DNA of 64,000 nt. Origin: Clostridia bacterium. Lineage in GTDB: Bacteria > Bacillota > Clostridia > UBA1381. Under the pieces are notes generated by a model. It was not told where the DNA came from. It saw only the letters and a program-made list of their open reading frames with translations, and did no database searches. This document shows, piece by piece, positions 1-8,767 of the stretch. The position numbers and the translations under genes were made by a program. Position 1 is the first letter of the stretch; each line of letters starts with the position of its first letter. Location of the stretch: contig JAFQJD010000021.1 in NCBI GenBank assembly GCA_017415105.1, positions 1 to 64,000 on the forward strand, written 5' to 3'.

Positions 1-2
1 AG

Positions 3-149
3 GTAACAAACTGGGTAAGGCTTAAGTTCGCAGCAATGAATTTGAAAAAGCTTGCAAAATGGAAATGGAAGAGGAACAATACCCCTTCCAAATTATTTGA
101 TTTTGTCGAATTTTTAATAAAAACGAAGAAGAACCCGATTTCTGCTTGA
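3..149 (+). CDS. Transposase C-terminal fragment (IS1182/DDE-like), cut by window edge
   Basis: An open frame runs from the left edge to TGA at 147-149 and gives about 48 residues. It contains WVRLKFAAMNLKKLAKWKW, a basic tail that I recognise from the C-termini of clostridial IS1182-like DDE transposases. The catalytic part lies outside the window, so intactness cannot be judged. A terminator hairpin begins inside the last codons (132-165). The family call is from memory of the C-terminal motif only. Confidence 0.65.
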   Translation, partial: VTNWVRLKFAAMNLKKLAKWKWKRNNTPSKLFDFVEFLIKTKKNPISA

Positions 150-165
150 TGCAAAGTCGGGTTTT
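132..165 (+). terminator. Intrinsic terminator after transposase tail
   Basis: AACCCGATTT pairs with AAGTCGGGTT across a short loop and is followed by TTTTTC. It overlaps the end of the transposase frame. Confidence 0.65.
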
Positions 166-177
166 TCGACAGTCTGA

Positions 178-205
178 CAGCTGTTGGAAATCAACAGCTG
201 TTTTT
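178..205. terminator. Perfect hairpin between convergent transposase and rubrerythrin
   Basis: CAGCTGTTG and CAACAGCTG form a perfect 9-bp stem with loop GAAAT, followed by TTTTT on the plus strand. It lies just past the rubrerythrin stop, so it may end transcription from either side, with the better T-run on the plus strand. Confidence 0.6.
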
Positions 206-208
206 GGT

Positions 209-745
209 TTAATAATTCTCTGCGTGAATTTCAAAGTATGCTTTCGGGTGAGCACAAGTCGGACAGATTTCCGGTGCAGCCTCGCCGACAACAAGATGTC
301 CGCAGTTACGGCACTCCCATATCTTAACCGAGCTCTTTTTGAATACTTCGCAGGTTTCTACGTTCTTGAGTAATGCTCTGTATCTTTCCTCGTGCGACTT
401 TTCTATAGCCGCAACAAGTCGGAATTTTGCAGCAAGCTCTGTGAAACCTTCCTTTTCGGCAGTTTCAGCAAATCCTGCATACATATCAGTCCATTCGTAG
501 TTTTCACCCGCAGCTGCGGCTTCAAGGTTAGTCTGTGTATCATGGATGCCGTCAAGCTCCTTGAACCACATTTTTGCGTGCTCTTTCTCGTTGTCCGCTG
601 TCTTTAAGAATAAAGCGGCAATCTGCTCATAACCTTCCTTCTTTGCTTTTGAAGCAAAATAAGTGTACTTATTGCGTGCCTCACTCTCGCCCGAGAAAGC
701 CGCCATAAGATTTTTTTCTGTTTGTGTTCCTGCATATTTAGACAT
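209..745 (-). CDS. rbr: Rubrerythrin
   Basis: This is a 178-aa rubrerythrin, a cytosolic non-haem di-iron peroxidase that reduces hydrogen peroxide in anaerobes. The N-terminal ferritin-like four-helix domain carries the di-iron ligands (E20, E53 with H56 in EKEH, E94/E97, E115 with H118 in EKSH). The C-terminal rubredoxin-like domain has CRNC (C145, C148) and CPTC (C161, C164) for one Fe(SCys)4 centre. The start at 745 follows a strong GGAGGTGC site; an upstream in-frame Met lies in the promoter. It is monocistronic, with its own sigma-A promoter and a downstream hairpin. Confidence 0.96.
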   Translation of the reverse strand: MSKYAGTQTEKNLMAAFSGESEARNKYTYFASKAKKEGYEQIAALFLKTADNEKEHAKMWFKELDGIHDTQTNLEAAAAGENYEWTDMYAGFAETAEKEGFTELAAKFRLVAAIEKSHEERYRALLKNVETCEVFKKSSVKIWECRNCGHLVVGEAAPEICPTCAHPKAYFEIHAENY

Positions 746-775
746 AATGCACCTCCAAATTTTTTCTATAGTTAT

Positions 776-805
776 ATTATACCACAAAAAATGGATTTCT
801 AACAA
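776..805 (-). promoter_or_regulatory. Sigma-A promoter of rbr
   Basis: On the minus strand TTGTTA, 18 nt, TATAAT, about 30 nt upstream of the rbr start. Confidence 0.65.
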
Positions 806-819
806 TTTTTTTTAAAAGG

Positions 820-848
820 TTGCAAAAAAATTCGCAGAGTGTTATAAT
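820..848 (+). promoter_or_regulatory. Sigma-A promoter of WYL regulator
   Basis: TTGCAA, 17 nt, TATAAT, about 35 nt upstream of the WYL gene. It is divergent from the rbr promoter. Confidence 0.75.
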
Positions 849-883
849 GTAGGTAACAGATTGGTAAAAGGTGGTGTATCAGT

Positions 884-1870
884 ATGCCAAGAAGTGAAAA
901 TCAGAAGTACAAGCTTTATTATATAATTGAATATTTTAAAAAATACACTGATGAGGAGCACACAGTATCTGTTTCAGAGCTTATAGATTACCTTGCCGCA
1001 AACGGTATAACTGCCGAGCGAAAAAGCATATACCGTGATATTCAGGCAATGGAGGAACTGGGCTATGAGATTATTCAGGTGCACGACAAGCGGTTTACAT
1101 ACTATCTTGCAGAGCGTGAGTTTGAAACGGCAGAGCTACGCACACTCGTTGATGCTGTGGCATCATCACGGTTTATTACGAAAAAGAAATCGTCAGAGCT
1201 TATTAAAAAGCTTGAGTCGCTCACAAATGTCCATACTGCAAAACGGCTTAATGCACAGGTGTTTGTTGCAAACCGTATAAAGGCGTCAAATGAGAGCATA
1301 TACTATAATGTAGATGCGATACATAACGCGATTGCCGACAATTCACGGATTACGTTTCTGTATTTTGACTGGGACAAGAACAAACGCCGTGTCTATCGCC
1401 ATGACGGAAAGGTGTATGATGTAAGCCCGTGGGCACTTGTTTGGAATAACGAGAATTATTACCTTGTGGCGTTTGATTCAGATGCCGGTGAGCTTCGTCA
1501 TTACAGGGTTGACAGAATGATGTCAATTGCACAGACAGACAAGCCAAGACAGGGAAAAGAGGTTTACCGTGATGCAGACACTGCCCAATACACCAAAAAG
1601 TTCTTTGGTATGTATGACGGTGATGTGACCGAGGTAACACTCAACTGCTCACAGGATATAACCAATGCAGTTGTTGATATGTTCGGCACGGACGTGAAGT
1701 TTTTGCCGTGTACGGATGGTACGACATTTAATGTTACAGTCGAGGTTGCGGTGAGCCCGGTATTCCTTTCGTGGGTATTTATGCTTGGTGATAAGATAAA
1801 GATAGTATCGCCAAAGAACGTAAAAGAACAGCTTACGGATATGGCTAAATCGGTAATTGAGAATAAATAG
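884..1870 (+). CDS. HTH/WYL-domain transcriptional regulator
   Basis: A 328-aa protein of the DeoR-like HTH plus WYL architecture. A winged helix-turn-helix occupies roughly residues 10-70 (SVSELIDYL, then AERKSIYRDIQAM as the recognition helix). A WYL ligand-sensing domain lies at roughly 140-230 and a WCX-type C-terminal extension follows. AAGGTGG precedes the ATG. It lies 12 nt upstream of serine acetyltransferase, so the two are probably co-transcribed. The ligand and target genes cannot be read from the sequence; control of cysteine or oxidative-stress genes is a guess from the neighbours. Confidence 0.88.
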   Translation: MPRSENQKYKLYYIIEYFKKYTDEEHTVSVSELIDYLAANGITAERKSIYRDIQAMEELGYEIIQVHDKRFTYYLAEREFETAELRTLVDAVASSRFITKKKSSELIKKLESLTNVHTAKRLNAQVFVANRIKASNESIYYNVDAIHNAIADNSRITFLYFDWDKNKRRVYRHDGKVYDVSPWALVWNNENYYLVAFDSDAGELRHYRVDRMMSIAQTDKPRQGKEVYRDADTAQYTKKFFGMYDGDVTEVTLNCSQDITNAVVDMFGTDVKFLPCTDGTTFNVTVEVAVSPVFLSWVFMLGDKIKIVSPKNVKEQLTDMAKSVIENK

Positions 1871-1882
1871 GAGGAGAGGTCT

Positions 1883-2776
1883 ATGTCATTGATAGAAAAA
1901 GAGCTTGGAGCTATTATGGACGGGATATTTGCCGATTATAAAGAAAATAAGTTCATAGACAAGGTTGACATATCAAATCAACCTGATAAAAAGATTATAT
2001 GCGACATACTTTCCAAACTGCAGGAAATAATATTTCCGGGGTTCTTTAAGCCTGACACATATAAGACATATACTGTAAAATCTACAATTTCAATGCTTGT
2101 TGAGGATGTGCTATTCAATCTCAAAAATCAGATAGCAATAACACTTAAATATGATCCGGTATTTTCAGATTCCCCGGTTTGTGAAACGGAGGGCGAGGCA
2201 CAGCGGATAGCAGTGGGGTTTCTTAAGAGGATTCCGACACTGCGTGAGTATATCGAAACCGATGTAACAGCAGCATTTGACGGTGATCCGGCAGCATATA
2301 ACAAGGAAGAAATAGTTGTGACATACCCCGGCTTTTATGCGATAATGGTAAACCGTATCGCACACGAGTTACATCTGCTTGGTGTACCGCTTATACCGAG
2401 AATTATGACCGAGCACGCACATTCGCTTACGGGTATAGATATTCATCCTGGTGCTACAATCGGTAAATATTTCTTTATCGACCATGGCACAGGTATAGTT
2501 ATAGGTGAAACAACGGTAATCGGCGACAACGTAAAGATTTATCAGGGCGTAACGCTTGGTGCTCTTTCGACACGTGGGGGACAGTCGCTTAAGAACGTAA
2601 AACGTCACCCGACAATCGAGGATAACGTAACGATATATTCAGGTGCAACAATCCTTGGCGGCGAAACGATAATCGGCAAGAATGTTGTAATCGGCGGTAA
2701 CACGTTTATTACATCGTCTGTTCTTGAGGGCACAAAGGTAAGTGCAAAACAGCCTGAGCTTAATTTCAAAAAGTAA
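1883..2776 (+). CDS. cysE: Serine O-acetyltransferase (EpsC/CysE type)
   Basis: A 297-aa serine acetyltransferase that makes O-acetylserine for cysteine synthesis. The N-terminal half is helical. The C-terminal left-handed beta-helix is built of hexapeptide repeats and holds TGIDIHPGATIG, HGTGIVIGETT and YQGVTLGALS, the acetyl-CoA and serine pocket. Its length matches the long EpsC-like clade rather than the shorter form. AGGAGGAG precedes the start. No cysK is visible nearby. A strong terminator follows directly. Confidence 0.93.
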   Translation: MSLIEKELGAIMDGIFADYKENKFIDKVDISNQPDKKIICDILSKLQEIIFPGFFKPDTYKTYTVKSTISMLVEDVLFNLKNQIAITLKYDPVFSDSPVCETEGEAQRIAVGFLKRIPTLREYIETDVTAAFDGDPAAYNKEEIVVTYPGFYAIMVNRIAHELHLLGVPLIPRIMTEHAHSLTGIDIHPGATIGKYFFIDHGTGIVIGETTVIGDNVKIYQGVTLGALSTRGGQSLKNVKRHPTIEDNVTIYSGATILGGETIIGKNVVIGGNTFITSSVLEGTKVSAKQPELNFKK

Positions 2777-2778
2777 GA

Positions 2779-2806
2779 ATACGGATGCACGAGCATCCGT
2801 ATTTTT
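2779..2806 (+). terminator. Intrinsic terminator after cysE
   Basis: ATACGGATGC, loop ACGA, GCATCCGTAT, then TTTT. The same 10-bp stem recurs at 5062-5092. Confidence 0.88.
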
Positions 2807-2817
2807 GCGTCATGGCG

Positions 2818-3585
2818 TTATTTTCTGTACATCGACGGGCAAATCCCTTGAACCTTTTTAAATGCATTTGAAAAATAATAGACATCCAAAAATCCGCACC
2901 GCACAGCAATTTCCGAAATACTGTACGATGTACTGATAAGAAGTTTTCTGGCTTTTTTAATGCGTTCACAGATAATATACTGTCGCACAGATGAATTAAA
3001 CTCACGTCGGAATTTAAAGTTGAGAGTTGAAGGATTTGTACCTGCGTGTTTGCAGATATCTTCGATTAATATTTTGTTGGATAAATTGTGCTCTATGTAC
3101 TCAATAGCTTTGTTTACAAGGCTATCATGGCTAACAGTAGTTTCCTGAAAAGTAGACTCCGGATGGCTTTCTGAATGGATTTGAAACAGTATATCCAAAA
3201 GCAGATGTTCACGGAATCCGGCAGAGAATGAGTCGTCCTTTAAAAGCAATTTTTCAAAGCTGGTAATGTTTGAGATAAATCTTTGCTTATCTGTAAAATT
3301 CACCTTTCCGCACGGAATTTCCATTTTATAAGGACAAACGGGATTGTCGGCAAATTGTACATATACAAATTCTATAGGCTCAATCACGTTACGGAGATGA
3401 TGTACATAATCAGGGAGAATATAGCAATCACCTGTAGCAATAGTTTCTTTTCTATCGTTGATTTGTATGGTAAAAATTCCTTTTTTCAGGTAAAAAAGAG
3501 CATGGGTTGGCTGGTGACCGTCAGTTAAACGGAACTCACTTCTGCTGGCATACTTTGATTCTATAACTTTAAATGGAAATTGCAT
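2818..3585 (-). CDS. AraC-family transcriptional regulator
   Basis: A 255-aa AraC/XylS regulator. The N-terminal cupin-like sensor domain (about 1-100) includes GDCYILPDYVHHLRNV. The C-terminal double HTH (about 155-255) has ILIEDICKHAG and ISEIAVRCGFLDVYYFSNAFKK. It is transcribed divergently from the FAD oxidoreductase and is probably its local activator. The effector is unknown; such sensors commonly bind sugars. Confidence 0.92.
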   Translation of the reverse strand: MQFPFKVIESKYASRSEFRLTDGHQPTHALFYLKKGIFTIQINDRKETIATGDCYILPDYVHHLRNVIEPIEFVYVQFADNPVCPYKMEIPCGKVNFTDKQRFISNITSFEKLLLKDDSFSAGFREHLLLDILFQIHSESHPESTFQETTVSHDSLVNKAIEYIEHNLSNKILIEDICKHAGTNPSTLNFKFRREFNSSVRQYIICERIKKARKLLISTSYSISEIAVRCGFLDVYYFSNAFKKVQGICPSMYRK

Positions 3586-3639
3586 GAAATCGCCTCTTTT
3601 TATTGTTGGATTTTATAAATTTAATTTTAGCATTTTCTA

Positions 3640-3668
3640 TTGAATATGTCAAGAATGTTTTTTATAAT
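3640..3668 (+). promoter_or_regulatory. Sigma-A promoter of FAD oxidoreductase
   Basis: TTGAAT, 17 nt, TATAAT, in the araC/oxidoreductase divergent space. It lies about 38 nt upstream of the start. Confidence 0.7.
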
Positions 3669-3706
3669 ATGGGTAACAAATTAAAAAATAAAGAGGAGAG
3701 GAAAAT

Positions 3707-5053
3707 ATGAAACAGATTACTTTGAATACGCAAAGAGAGTATGAGTGCGACGTTCTTGTATGCGGCGGTGGTGTAAGTGGTTTTGCAGCAGCAGTATCAG
3801 CGGCAAGATGCGGTGTGAGAACAATTCTTATTGAACCGGGCGGTTTTCTTGGCGGAACAGCAACAAAGGGACTTGTTGCACCTTTTATGACGTGTTACGA
3901 TGCCGAAGGTAAAGAAAGGATTATAAAAGGACTGTATTCCGAACTGGAGGAAAGACTGCTTGAAGCGGGTGGTGCAGTTGCCGCAGACAGATGTCTGGGT
4001 GAAAACAGCTACAACGGCTATCGCCCTATGGGACATAAAGGTGTAATGCCTTTCGATGGTGAAATTATTAAAATTGCATTTGAACAGATGTGTCTGGAAG
4101 CAGGAGTAAAGCTTTTGTATCATACTACCTTAATTGGCTGCGAAAGACAGGGAAAAAATATTTCCTGTGTGTACGCCGCAGACAGCAATGACATCATTTC
4201 AGTCAATGCCAAAATGTTTATAGATACTACAGGCAGTGCAGTTCTTGCCTATAAAGCAGGTGCAGAAACTATGCGTGGCAATGAAGACGGGATTATGCAG
4301 ACAAACTCTATGTTCTTTACTATTTCAGGTGTGGATAAAGCGTTTGTGGACGAGCATATGCGAAAAACGAAAGAAAGACGTGAAAGATTTTATATGGATG
4401 CCATTGAGCAGGGCAAGAAAGACGGAACATTCCCTTGTGGAACTCCCACAATCCGTATGTTTGAAAATCCCAACGGTACATATTCGGTGAATATGGCACA
4501 GATAGATGAACAGATGAACGAACTTAGCGTAGAAGAAATTACAAAAGGTGAAATAGAACAGCGATTGCAGATTCAGAAGCTGATTGAATTTATGCGTAAG
4601 AACATTCCCGGTCTTGAGAATATTGAACTTGTGGCAACCGCTTCTGATCTTGGTATAAGAGAAAGCAGACGTATTGTAGGAAAAACTGTGTTTTGTCTTG
4701 AAGACATTAAAGATGCCAGAAAGTTTGAAGACCGTATTGCAGTTTGTGCTAACTCCATAGATATTCATCAAAAAGACAGGGTGAATTATACTACACATAT
4801 CGGGGCAAATTACTATATTCCTCTTTCTTGTCTTATTTCAAACAGTGTAGATAATTTGCTTACTGCGGGAAAAAGTCTTTCTGCAGATAAATATGCCTTT
4901 GCTGCAGTAAGAGTGATGCCGCCATGTATTGCAATGGGTGAAGCTGCAGGCATAACTGCGGCACTTGCAGCGGCAAATAATACGTCTGCAGGCGAGGTCC
5001 CGTTTAAAGATGTGCAGAAGATTCTCATTGAAAACGGTGCATTTTTAGATTGA
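3707..5053 (+). CDS. FAD-dependent oxidoreductase (FAD_oxidored family)
   Basis: A 448-aa cytosolic flavoprotein. The N-terminal Rossmann motif is VLVCGGGVSGFAAAV, followed by LIEPGGFLGGTATKG, typical of the PF12831-like group. The C-terminal region LTAGKSLSADKYAFAAVRVMP closes the FAD site. GAGGAGAGG precedes the start. The substrate is unknown. Its placement opposite an AraC regulator suggests inducible catabolism, possibly of a sugar acid or glycan derivative; that is inference only. Confidence 0.85.
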   Translation: MKQITLNTQREYECDVLVCGGGVSGFAAAVSAARCGVRTILIEPGGFLGGTATKGLVAPFMTCYDAEGKERIIKGLYSELEERLLEAGGAVAADRCLGENSYNGYRPMGHKGVMPFDGEIIKIAFEQMCLEAGVKLLYHTTLIGCERQGKNISCVYAADSNDIISVNAKMFIDTTGSAVLAYKAGAETMRGNEDGIMQTNSMFFTISGVDKAFVDEHMRKTKERRERFYMDAIEQGKKDGTFPCGTPTIRMFENPNGTYSVNMAQIDEQMNELSVEEITKGEIEQRLQIQKLIEFMRKNIPGLENIELVATASDLGIRESRRIVGKTVFCLEDIKDARKFEDRIAVCANSIDIHQKDRVNYTTHIGANYYIPLSCLISNSVDNLLTAGKSLSADKYAFAAVRVMPPCIAMGEAAGITAALAAANNTSAGEVPFKDVQKILIENGAFLD

Positions 5054-5061
5054 CAAAATGA

Positions 5062-5092
5062 AAAATACGGATGCGGATGCATCCGTATTTTT
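5062..5092. terminator. Terminator between convergent genes
   Basis: AAAATACGGATGC, loop GGAT, GCATCCGTATTTTT. It is symmetrical enough to work in both directions and shares its stem with the terminator at 2779-2806. Confidence 0.85.
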
Positions 5093-5095
5093 GTG

Positions 5096-7693
5096 TTATT
5101 GTCCTGACCAGCGACTGCAGGTGGTTTTGCCTGCATATTCCACTTTTGCCCTTTCTAAAGCTTTTTCAAATTCAGCTTTGGGGAAACCGTAAAGAGTGGG
5201 GGATTCATCAAACCATGCGGTGTTTACCGTGAAGTTGAGTTCTCCATCCTTTGCACATACCTTTTTACCGCTTATAAGCTTTAAGTATGCACTGTCGGGA
5301 GCCGGCATTGTGACTTTCACTGCACCATCACGGTCACAGCTTCTCAAATATGCGTGCTCGCCAAACCACATAGCGGCAAAGCCGTCCTTTATAAATTCAG
5401 CATCAACGGGTGTTCTCGGAGTACCGGAAATTTCTATCTCAAGCACTGTTTCGCCTGCATCCAATGCGCCCATATCAATAAACAAATGTGTGTTACCTGT
5501 CCAATTATCCGTTATCTTTTTAAGTGTCGCATCGGGCTTGTCAATTGTTGCTGTAAAATCCGCTTCAAACAGAACATCAAACACGCCTGTAACCATTTTC
5601 CTTTTAGGAATCGGAGTTGTTGCATAAATTCGGATTGTGTTTCCCGACATCTCTGAAGTGATTGTCATATCCTCGCGGTAGACCTGTCTGGGTACACATT
5701 CGGATGCTTTATGCTCATCCGGGTCAACCTGACCGAACTCGTTTCTTTCAGGTTCTTCTTCCTTGCTTGCCCATTCCATTGTGTAGTCATAGAAATACAT
5801 CGGCAGCATACTGCTCCGTCTTATAACGGCAAGGTAATCGTTAGTGATAGCCTCAAGCCTGTCATCAATTCTTCCGGGCATTGTTCCGTTTCCGTAGCCG
5901 TAGTAATAATCCGGTTGGAAGAAATACGCCTCCTGCATTTTGAGATTTTTACGTTTATGGTAGTCTGAAACATCAGCGGCAGATGTGAACACTATCTTTT
6001 CAGTTGAGGCACGCTTTACCATATGGCGTATTGCCGCTTCATTTGCTGCATTCCAGTCCATACGACCGCTGAACGACTCGATTGCCACCGTAACAGTCAT
6101 AAGAGAGTCATTGTTTTTGCTGTCTGCGATGTATCCGTCAAAAGCATCAAAGAAACGCTCAACTCCCTGATTTACAACATAGTTATTAAGATATCTTTCT
6201 CCCGGAACGGCATTTGACGGACAACTGTCAAGTGCCATTATGCTGTAGTTTCTGTTACAGGAGGAATTGCCCATTGTAAAGCACATAAGTCCCTTTTTAT
6301 TTACATCTGAACGTCTGAAATTATCGTCGGCAGGGTAGTAGGGCTGGTTGGATACACCGCAGTGGTTTATTTCCCAGCCACCGTCGTGCCAGTTCTGCCA
6401 TGCACAGAGCGATGTAAGCCCCTTGACACTGAGTCTGTTGAGTATTCCTATCGTAACAGCATCGGGCGTGTAGCTTGCCACAAGCTCCATTTCATCATAG
6501 CCCATAATCTGCATCTGACGTTTTATCTGTGCAAAGCCGCGTTCCTGCGAGGTTTTATCAAGCTCAAAAAGTGTATCTGTTTCTGCCTGCGGGATTATCT
6601 GTCCGGCATTTACAAACGGCACTGTTCTGTCGCCATACTTGCGTGAGTTTCTGATAAACGGCAGATATTTTTCGATTGCATCCTCCGGTTCTGTGATACG
6701 TGGTGCATAGAACCAGTAATCGCCAGGCAAATCAAAACGGTGGATTTCTTCGTCAACAAATGGCTTGTTAGAGCCTATCCACGGAATTACCGCCATATAC
6801 CCCTTATCCAGAACAGCAATCTGGCGAACGATTTTTTCAAGGTTTGCCCAGTATTCTATCTTTGTATTTCCTGCAACATCGAGGGTTATGTCTATGTCGG
6901 CGTAATAGTTTTCACCGTCCTGTTTCCATAAAAGCTCAATTTGTTCGGGTTTTGAGTCATTGCCGTAACAGTTTTTTGTGATTGAGAGTGCAGCATTGCG
7001 TGTGCCGTAGCTTATAACTCGGATTGTTGTTGTGTCACCGAGGTCTGCGAGACGTAGCGGAACAATAAGTTCACCGCCGCGTTTGGGGAGAACAGATGGG
7101 TTTTCTTTTATGTAAGTTTCAAGTTTATCAATACATTCATCAGCCTTATCAAGTTGTGCGTGACGCCATGCGATAAGCTTTTTTGTATGTTCTTCCTCTG
7201 TATATGGCTTTGTCGGAGTTTGTACAGAAAAGCCTGTCATAACGGCAGAGCCGCCTGTTGCAGATATATCAAGATAGCCCGAAAGCTCTGCGGCATTAAC
7301 AGCAAATTTGTTGCCGTATACGCACAGTTGTGTTTCTGATATTTCTATATCAATACAACCTGAAGTGTTTGTTTTCTGATTGTATTCTGTATCACCAAGC
7401 TTTATGCTGCCCTTTGTGATTGTAAGTGTATGCTTTGCGGTATCGGGATTGTCATTTGCAAACGGCTTACCGAACGCAAAGATAACTGACGTATCATCGC
7501 CAAAATCTGTATATTCAAGCGATAGCTTCGTCCCTGCCCAGCCATCAGGGTGAACAACCGTATCACGAAGCGTGATATTTACGGCACGTCCCCATTTGTT
7601 TGTAAGCGGAAATCTGCCTTCTTTTTCCATAATTCGCTTACCACAGTCGAATAGTGTAAGTGTGTGGTACCGCTTTAATGTTTCTTTTTGCAT
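5096..7693 (-). CDS. Large protein of unknown function (865 aa)
   Basis: I do not recognise this 865-residue protein. It has no signal peptide or membrane segment. An N-terminal beta-rich region (about 1-180) is followed by a helix (KKLIAWRHAQLDKADE), a second beta-rich part, and a middle region with ICAWQNWHDGG-like aromatic and acidic motifs (seen as LCAWQNWHDGGWEINHCG) that resemble carbohydrate-active barrels. The C-terminus is again beta-rich. The start at 7693 is set by GGAGGTTTTCGTT. A longer frame exists but reads back through the tRNA-Leu gene and is rejected. It lies 58 nt downstream of tRNA-Leu and its terminator. A glycan-active role is a guess. Confidence 0.75.
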   Translation of the reverse strand: MQKETLKRYHTLTLFDCGKRIMEKEGRFPLTNKWGRAVNITLRDTVVHPDGWAGTKLSLEYTDFGDDTSVIFAFGKPFANDNPDTAKHTLTITKGSIKLGDTEYNQKTNTSGCIDIEISETQLCVYGNKFAVNAAELSGYLDISATGGSAVMTGFSVQTPTKPYTEEEHTKKLIAWRHAQLDKADECIDKLETYIKENPSVLPKRGGELIVPLRLADLGDTTTIRVISYGTRNAALSITKNCYGNDSKPEQIELLWKQDGENYYADIDITLDVAGNTKIEYWANLEKIVRQIAVLDKGYMAVIPWIGSNKPFVDEEIHRFDLPGDYWFYAPRITEPEDAIEKYLPFIRNSRKYGDRTVPFVNAGQIIPQAETDTLFELDKTSQERGFAQIKRQMQIMGYDEMELVASYTPDAVTIGILNRLSVKGLTSLCAWQNWHDGGWEINHCGVSNQPYYPADDNFRRSDVNKKGLMCFTMGNSSCNRNYSIMALDSCPSNAVPGERYLNNYVVNQGVERFFDAFDGYIADSKNNDSLMTVTVAIESFSGRMDWNAANEAAIRHMVKRASTEKIVFTSAADVSDYHKRKNLKMQEAYFFQPDYYYGYGNGTMPGRIDDRLEAITNDYLAVIRRSSMLPMYFYDYTMEWASKEEEPERNEFGQVDPDEHKASECVPRQVYREDMTITSEMSGNTIRIYATTPIPKRKMVTGVFDVLFEADFTATIDKPDATLKKITDNWTGNTHLFIDMGALDAGETVLEIEISGTPRTPVDAEFIKDGFAAMWFGEHAYLRSCDRDGAVKVTMPAPDSAYLKLISGKKVCAKDGELNFTVNTAWFDESPTLYGFPKAEFEKALERAKVEYAGKTTCSRWSGQ

Positions 7694-7712
7694 AACGAAA
7701 ACCTCCATAGAC

Positions 7713-7747
7713 AAAAAAACCGATACGTTGAAAAACAACGCATCGGT
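7713..7747 (-). terminator. Intrinsic terminator of tRNA-Leu
   Basis: On the minus strand ACCGATGCGTTG, loop TTTTT, CAACGTATCGGT, then a T-run. It sits between the tRNA 3' end and the 865-aa gene. Confidence 0.88.
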
Positions 7748-7750
7748 ATG

Positions 7751-7834
7751 TGGTGCGAGGGATGGGACTTGAACCCACATGGTGTAACCACACGCCCCTC
7801 AAACGTGCGCGTCTGCCTATTCCGCCACCCTCGC
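7751..7834 (-). tRNA. tRNA-Leu (anticodon GAG)
   Basis: An 84-nt tRNA including an encoded CCA end. Acceptor GCGAGGG pairs with CCCTCGC. The D arm is GCG/CGC. Anticodon stem CACGT/GCGTG encloses loop TTGAGGG, giving anticodon GAG (reads CUC/CUU). A long variable arm follows and the T-loop contains GGTTCAAGTCC. The class II shape fits leucine. Confidence 0.95.
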
Positions 7835-7872
7835 ATATTTAATTTAGGTGCTGTTTTTCAACAACATAAGAT

Positions 7873-7901
7873 ATTATAACAGACAAGCCTGTATTTGTCA
7901 A
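7873..7901 (-). promoter_or_regulatory. Strong sigma-A promoter of tRNA-Leu
   Basis: On the minus strand TTGACA, 17 nt, TATAAT, a perfect consensus about 38 nt before the tRNA 5' end. Confidence 0.9.
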
Positions 7902-7937
7902 TACTTTTTTTTGAAAAATTTAAAGATTATCTTTTTA

Positions 7938-7966
7938 TTGATTTATATGTATTTTTGTGCTATAAT
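7938..7966 (+). promoter_or_regulatory. Sigma-A promoter of thioesterase-ruvX
   Basis: TTGATT, 17 nt, TATAAT, with an approximately 75-nt leader before the GTG start. The leader contains weak inverted repeats only. Confidence 0.75.
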
Positions 7967-8047
7967 GATTTCATGGAAACGTACACATGAACTTGCACGG
8001 TTATGCAGGTGTTACGTGTAGTGAAATCGGTAAAAGAGGTGTAAAAA

Positions 8048-8755
8048 GTGGTATTAAAGCAAAAGTTCTATATAGGCTACAGCGACACGAATCAGAATCT
8101 TGAGCTGTCTGACAGTGCGATTTTAAAAATGTTCGAGGATATTGCAACAATGCACAGCGAAAAGGCAGGCGATAGTATGAAAACAACGGATATACGTTGG
8201 TTTCTGACTGCATATGATATAAAAATATATAAACGCCCGATGCTTGATGAATGGGTGGAATGCTGTACGTGGAGCCACGATATGCGTGGATTCCTTGCGA
8301 GCCGTGAATTTGAAATATATACACAGGACGGTGAGCTTGCAGTTGTGGGTAGCTCTAACTGGGCAAGAATAGACACTGCAACAGGCAGGCTTGAACGTGT
8401 AACACCGGAAATCGGTGAACGATATGGAACGGAGAAGGACCGCACAAACTTTGACGGGCCGTGGCTTGCAAAGCTTAAAGAAGCAGAGGCGTATCAGACA
8501 GAGAAGGAATACTATATAGACCGTAATTTTATTGATGCAAACAATCATATGAACAACGTCTGCTATCTTGATCTTGTAAAATGTATCCTTCCTGGTGATG
8601 TGTACAAAAAAGAGATACACAGATTTGAGATAATGTACCGCAAAGCTGTTGCATACGGTGCGACTGTGAATTGTTGCTACGGCACAACAGATGACGGGTA
8701 TATGGTTGCGGTAAAATGCGATGATGAGCTTATGGCTATTGTTAAATTCAGTTAA
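8048..8755 (+). CDS. Acyl-ACP thioesterase
   Basis: A 235-aa double hot-dog thioesterase of the plant FatA/bacterial acyl-ACP type (PF01643-like). It hydrolyses acyl-ACP to free fatty acid. The second hot-dog holds RNFIDANNHMNNVCY with the catalytic D/N/H triad. The first contains IGYSDTNQN and KRPMLDEWVE. The start is GTG after AGAGGTG. It lies 12 nt upstream of ruvX, probably in one operon. It could supply free fatty acids for export or membrane adjustment. Confidence 0.9.
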   Translation: MVLKQKFYIGYSDTNQNLELSDSAILKMFEDIATMHSEKAGDSMKTTDIRWFLTAYDIKIYKRPMLDEWVECCTWSHDMRGFLASREFEIYTQDGELAVVGSSNWARIDTATGRLERVTPEIGERYGTEKDRTNFDGPWLAKLKEAEAYQTEKEYYIDRNFIDANNHMNNVCYLDLVKCILPGDVYKKEIHRFEIMYRKAVAYGATVNCCYGTTDDGYMVAVKCDDELMAIVKFS

Positions 8756-8767
8756 GAGGGTGTTGTT

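Noticed and set aside
7694-7780. N-terminal extension of the 865-aa protein
   Set aside because: It reads through the tRNA-Leu terminator and the tRNA 3' end. The 7693 start has a good ribosome site.
7840-7872. SRP-RNA-like GGTGCTGTTT in the tRNA-Leu upstream region
   Set aside because: It is a short match in the tRNA leader, with no helix 8 GNRA loop and no room for an SRP RNA.
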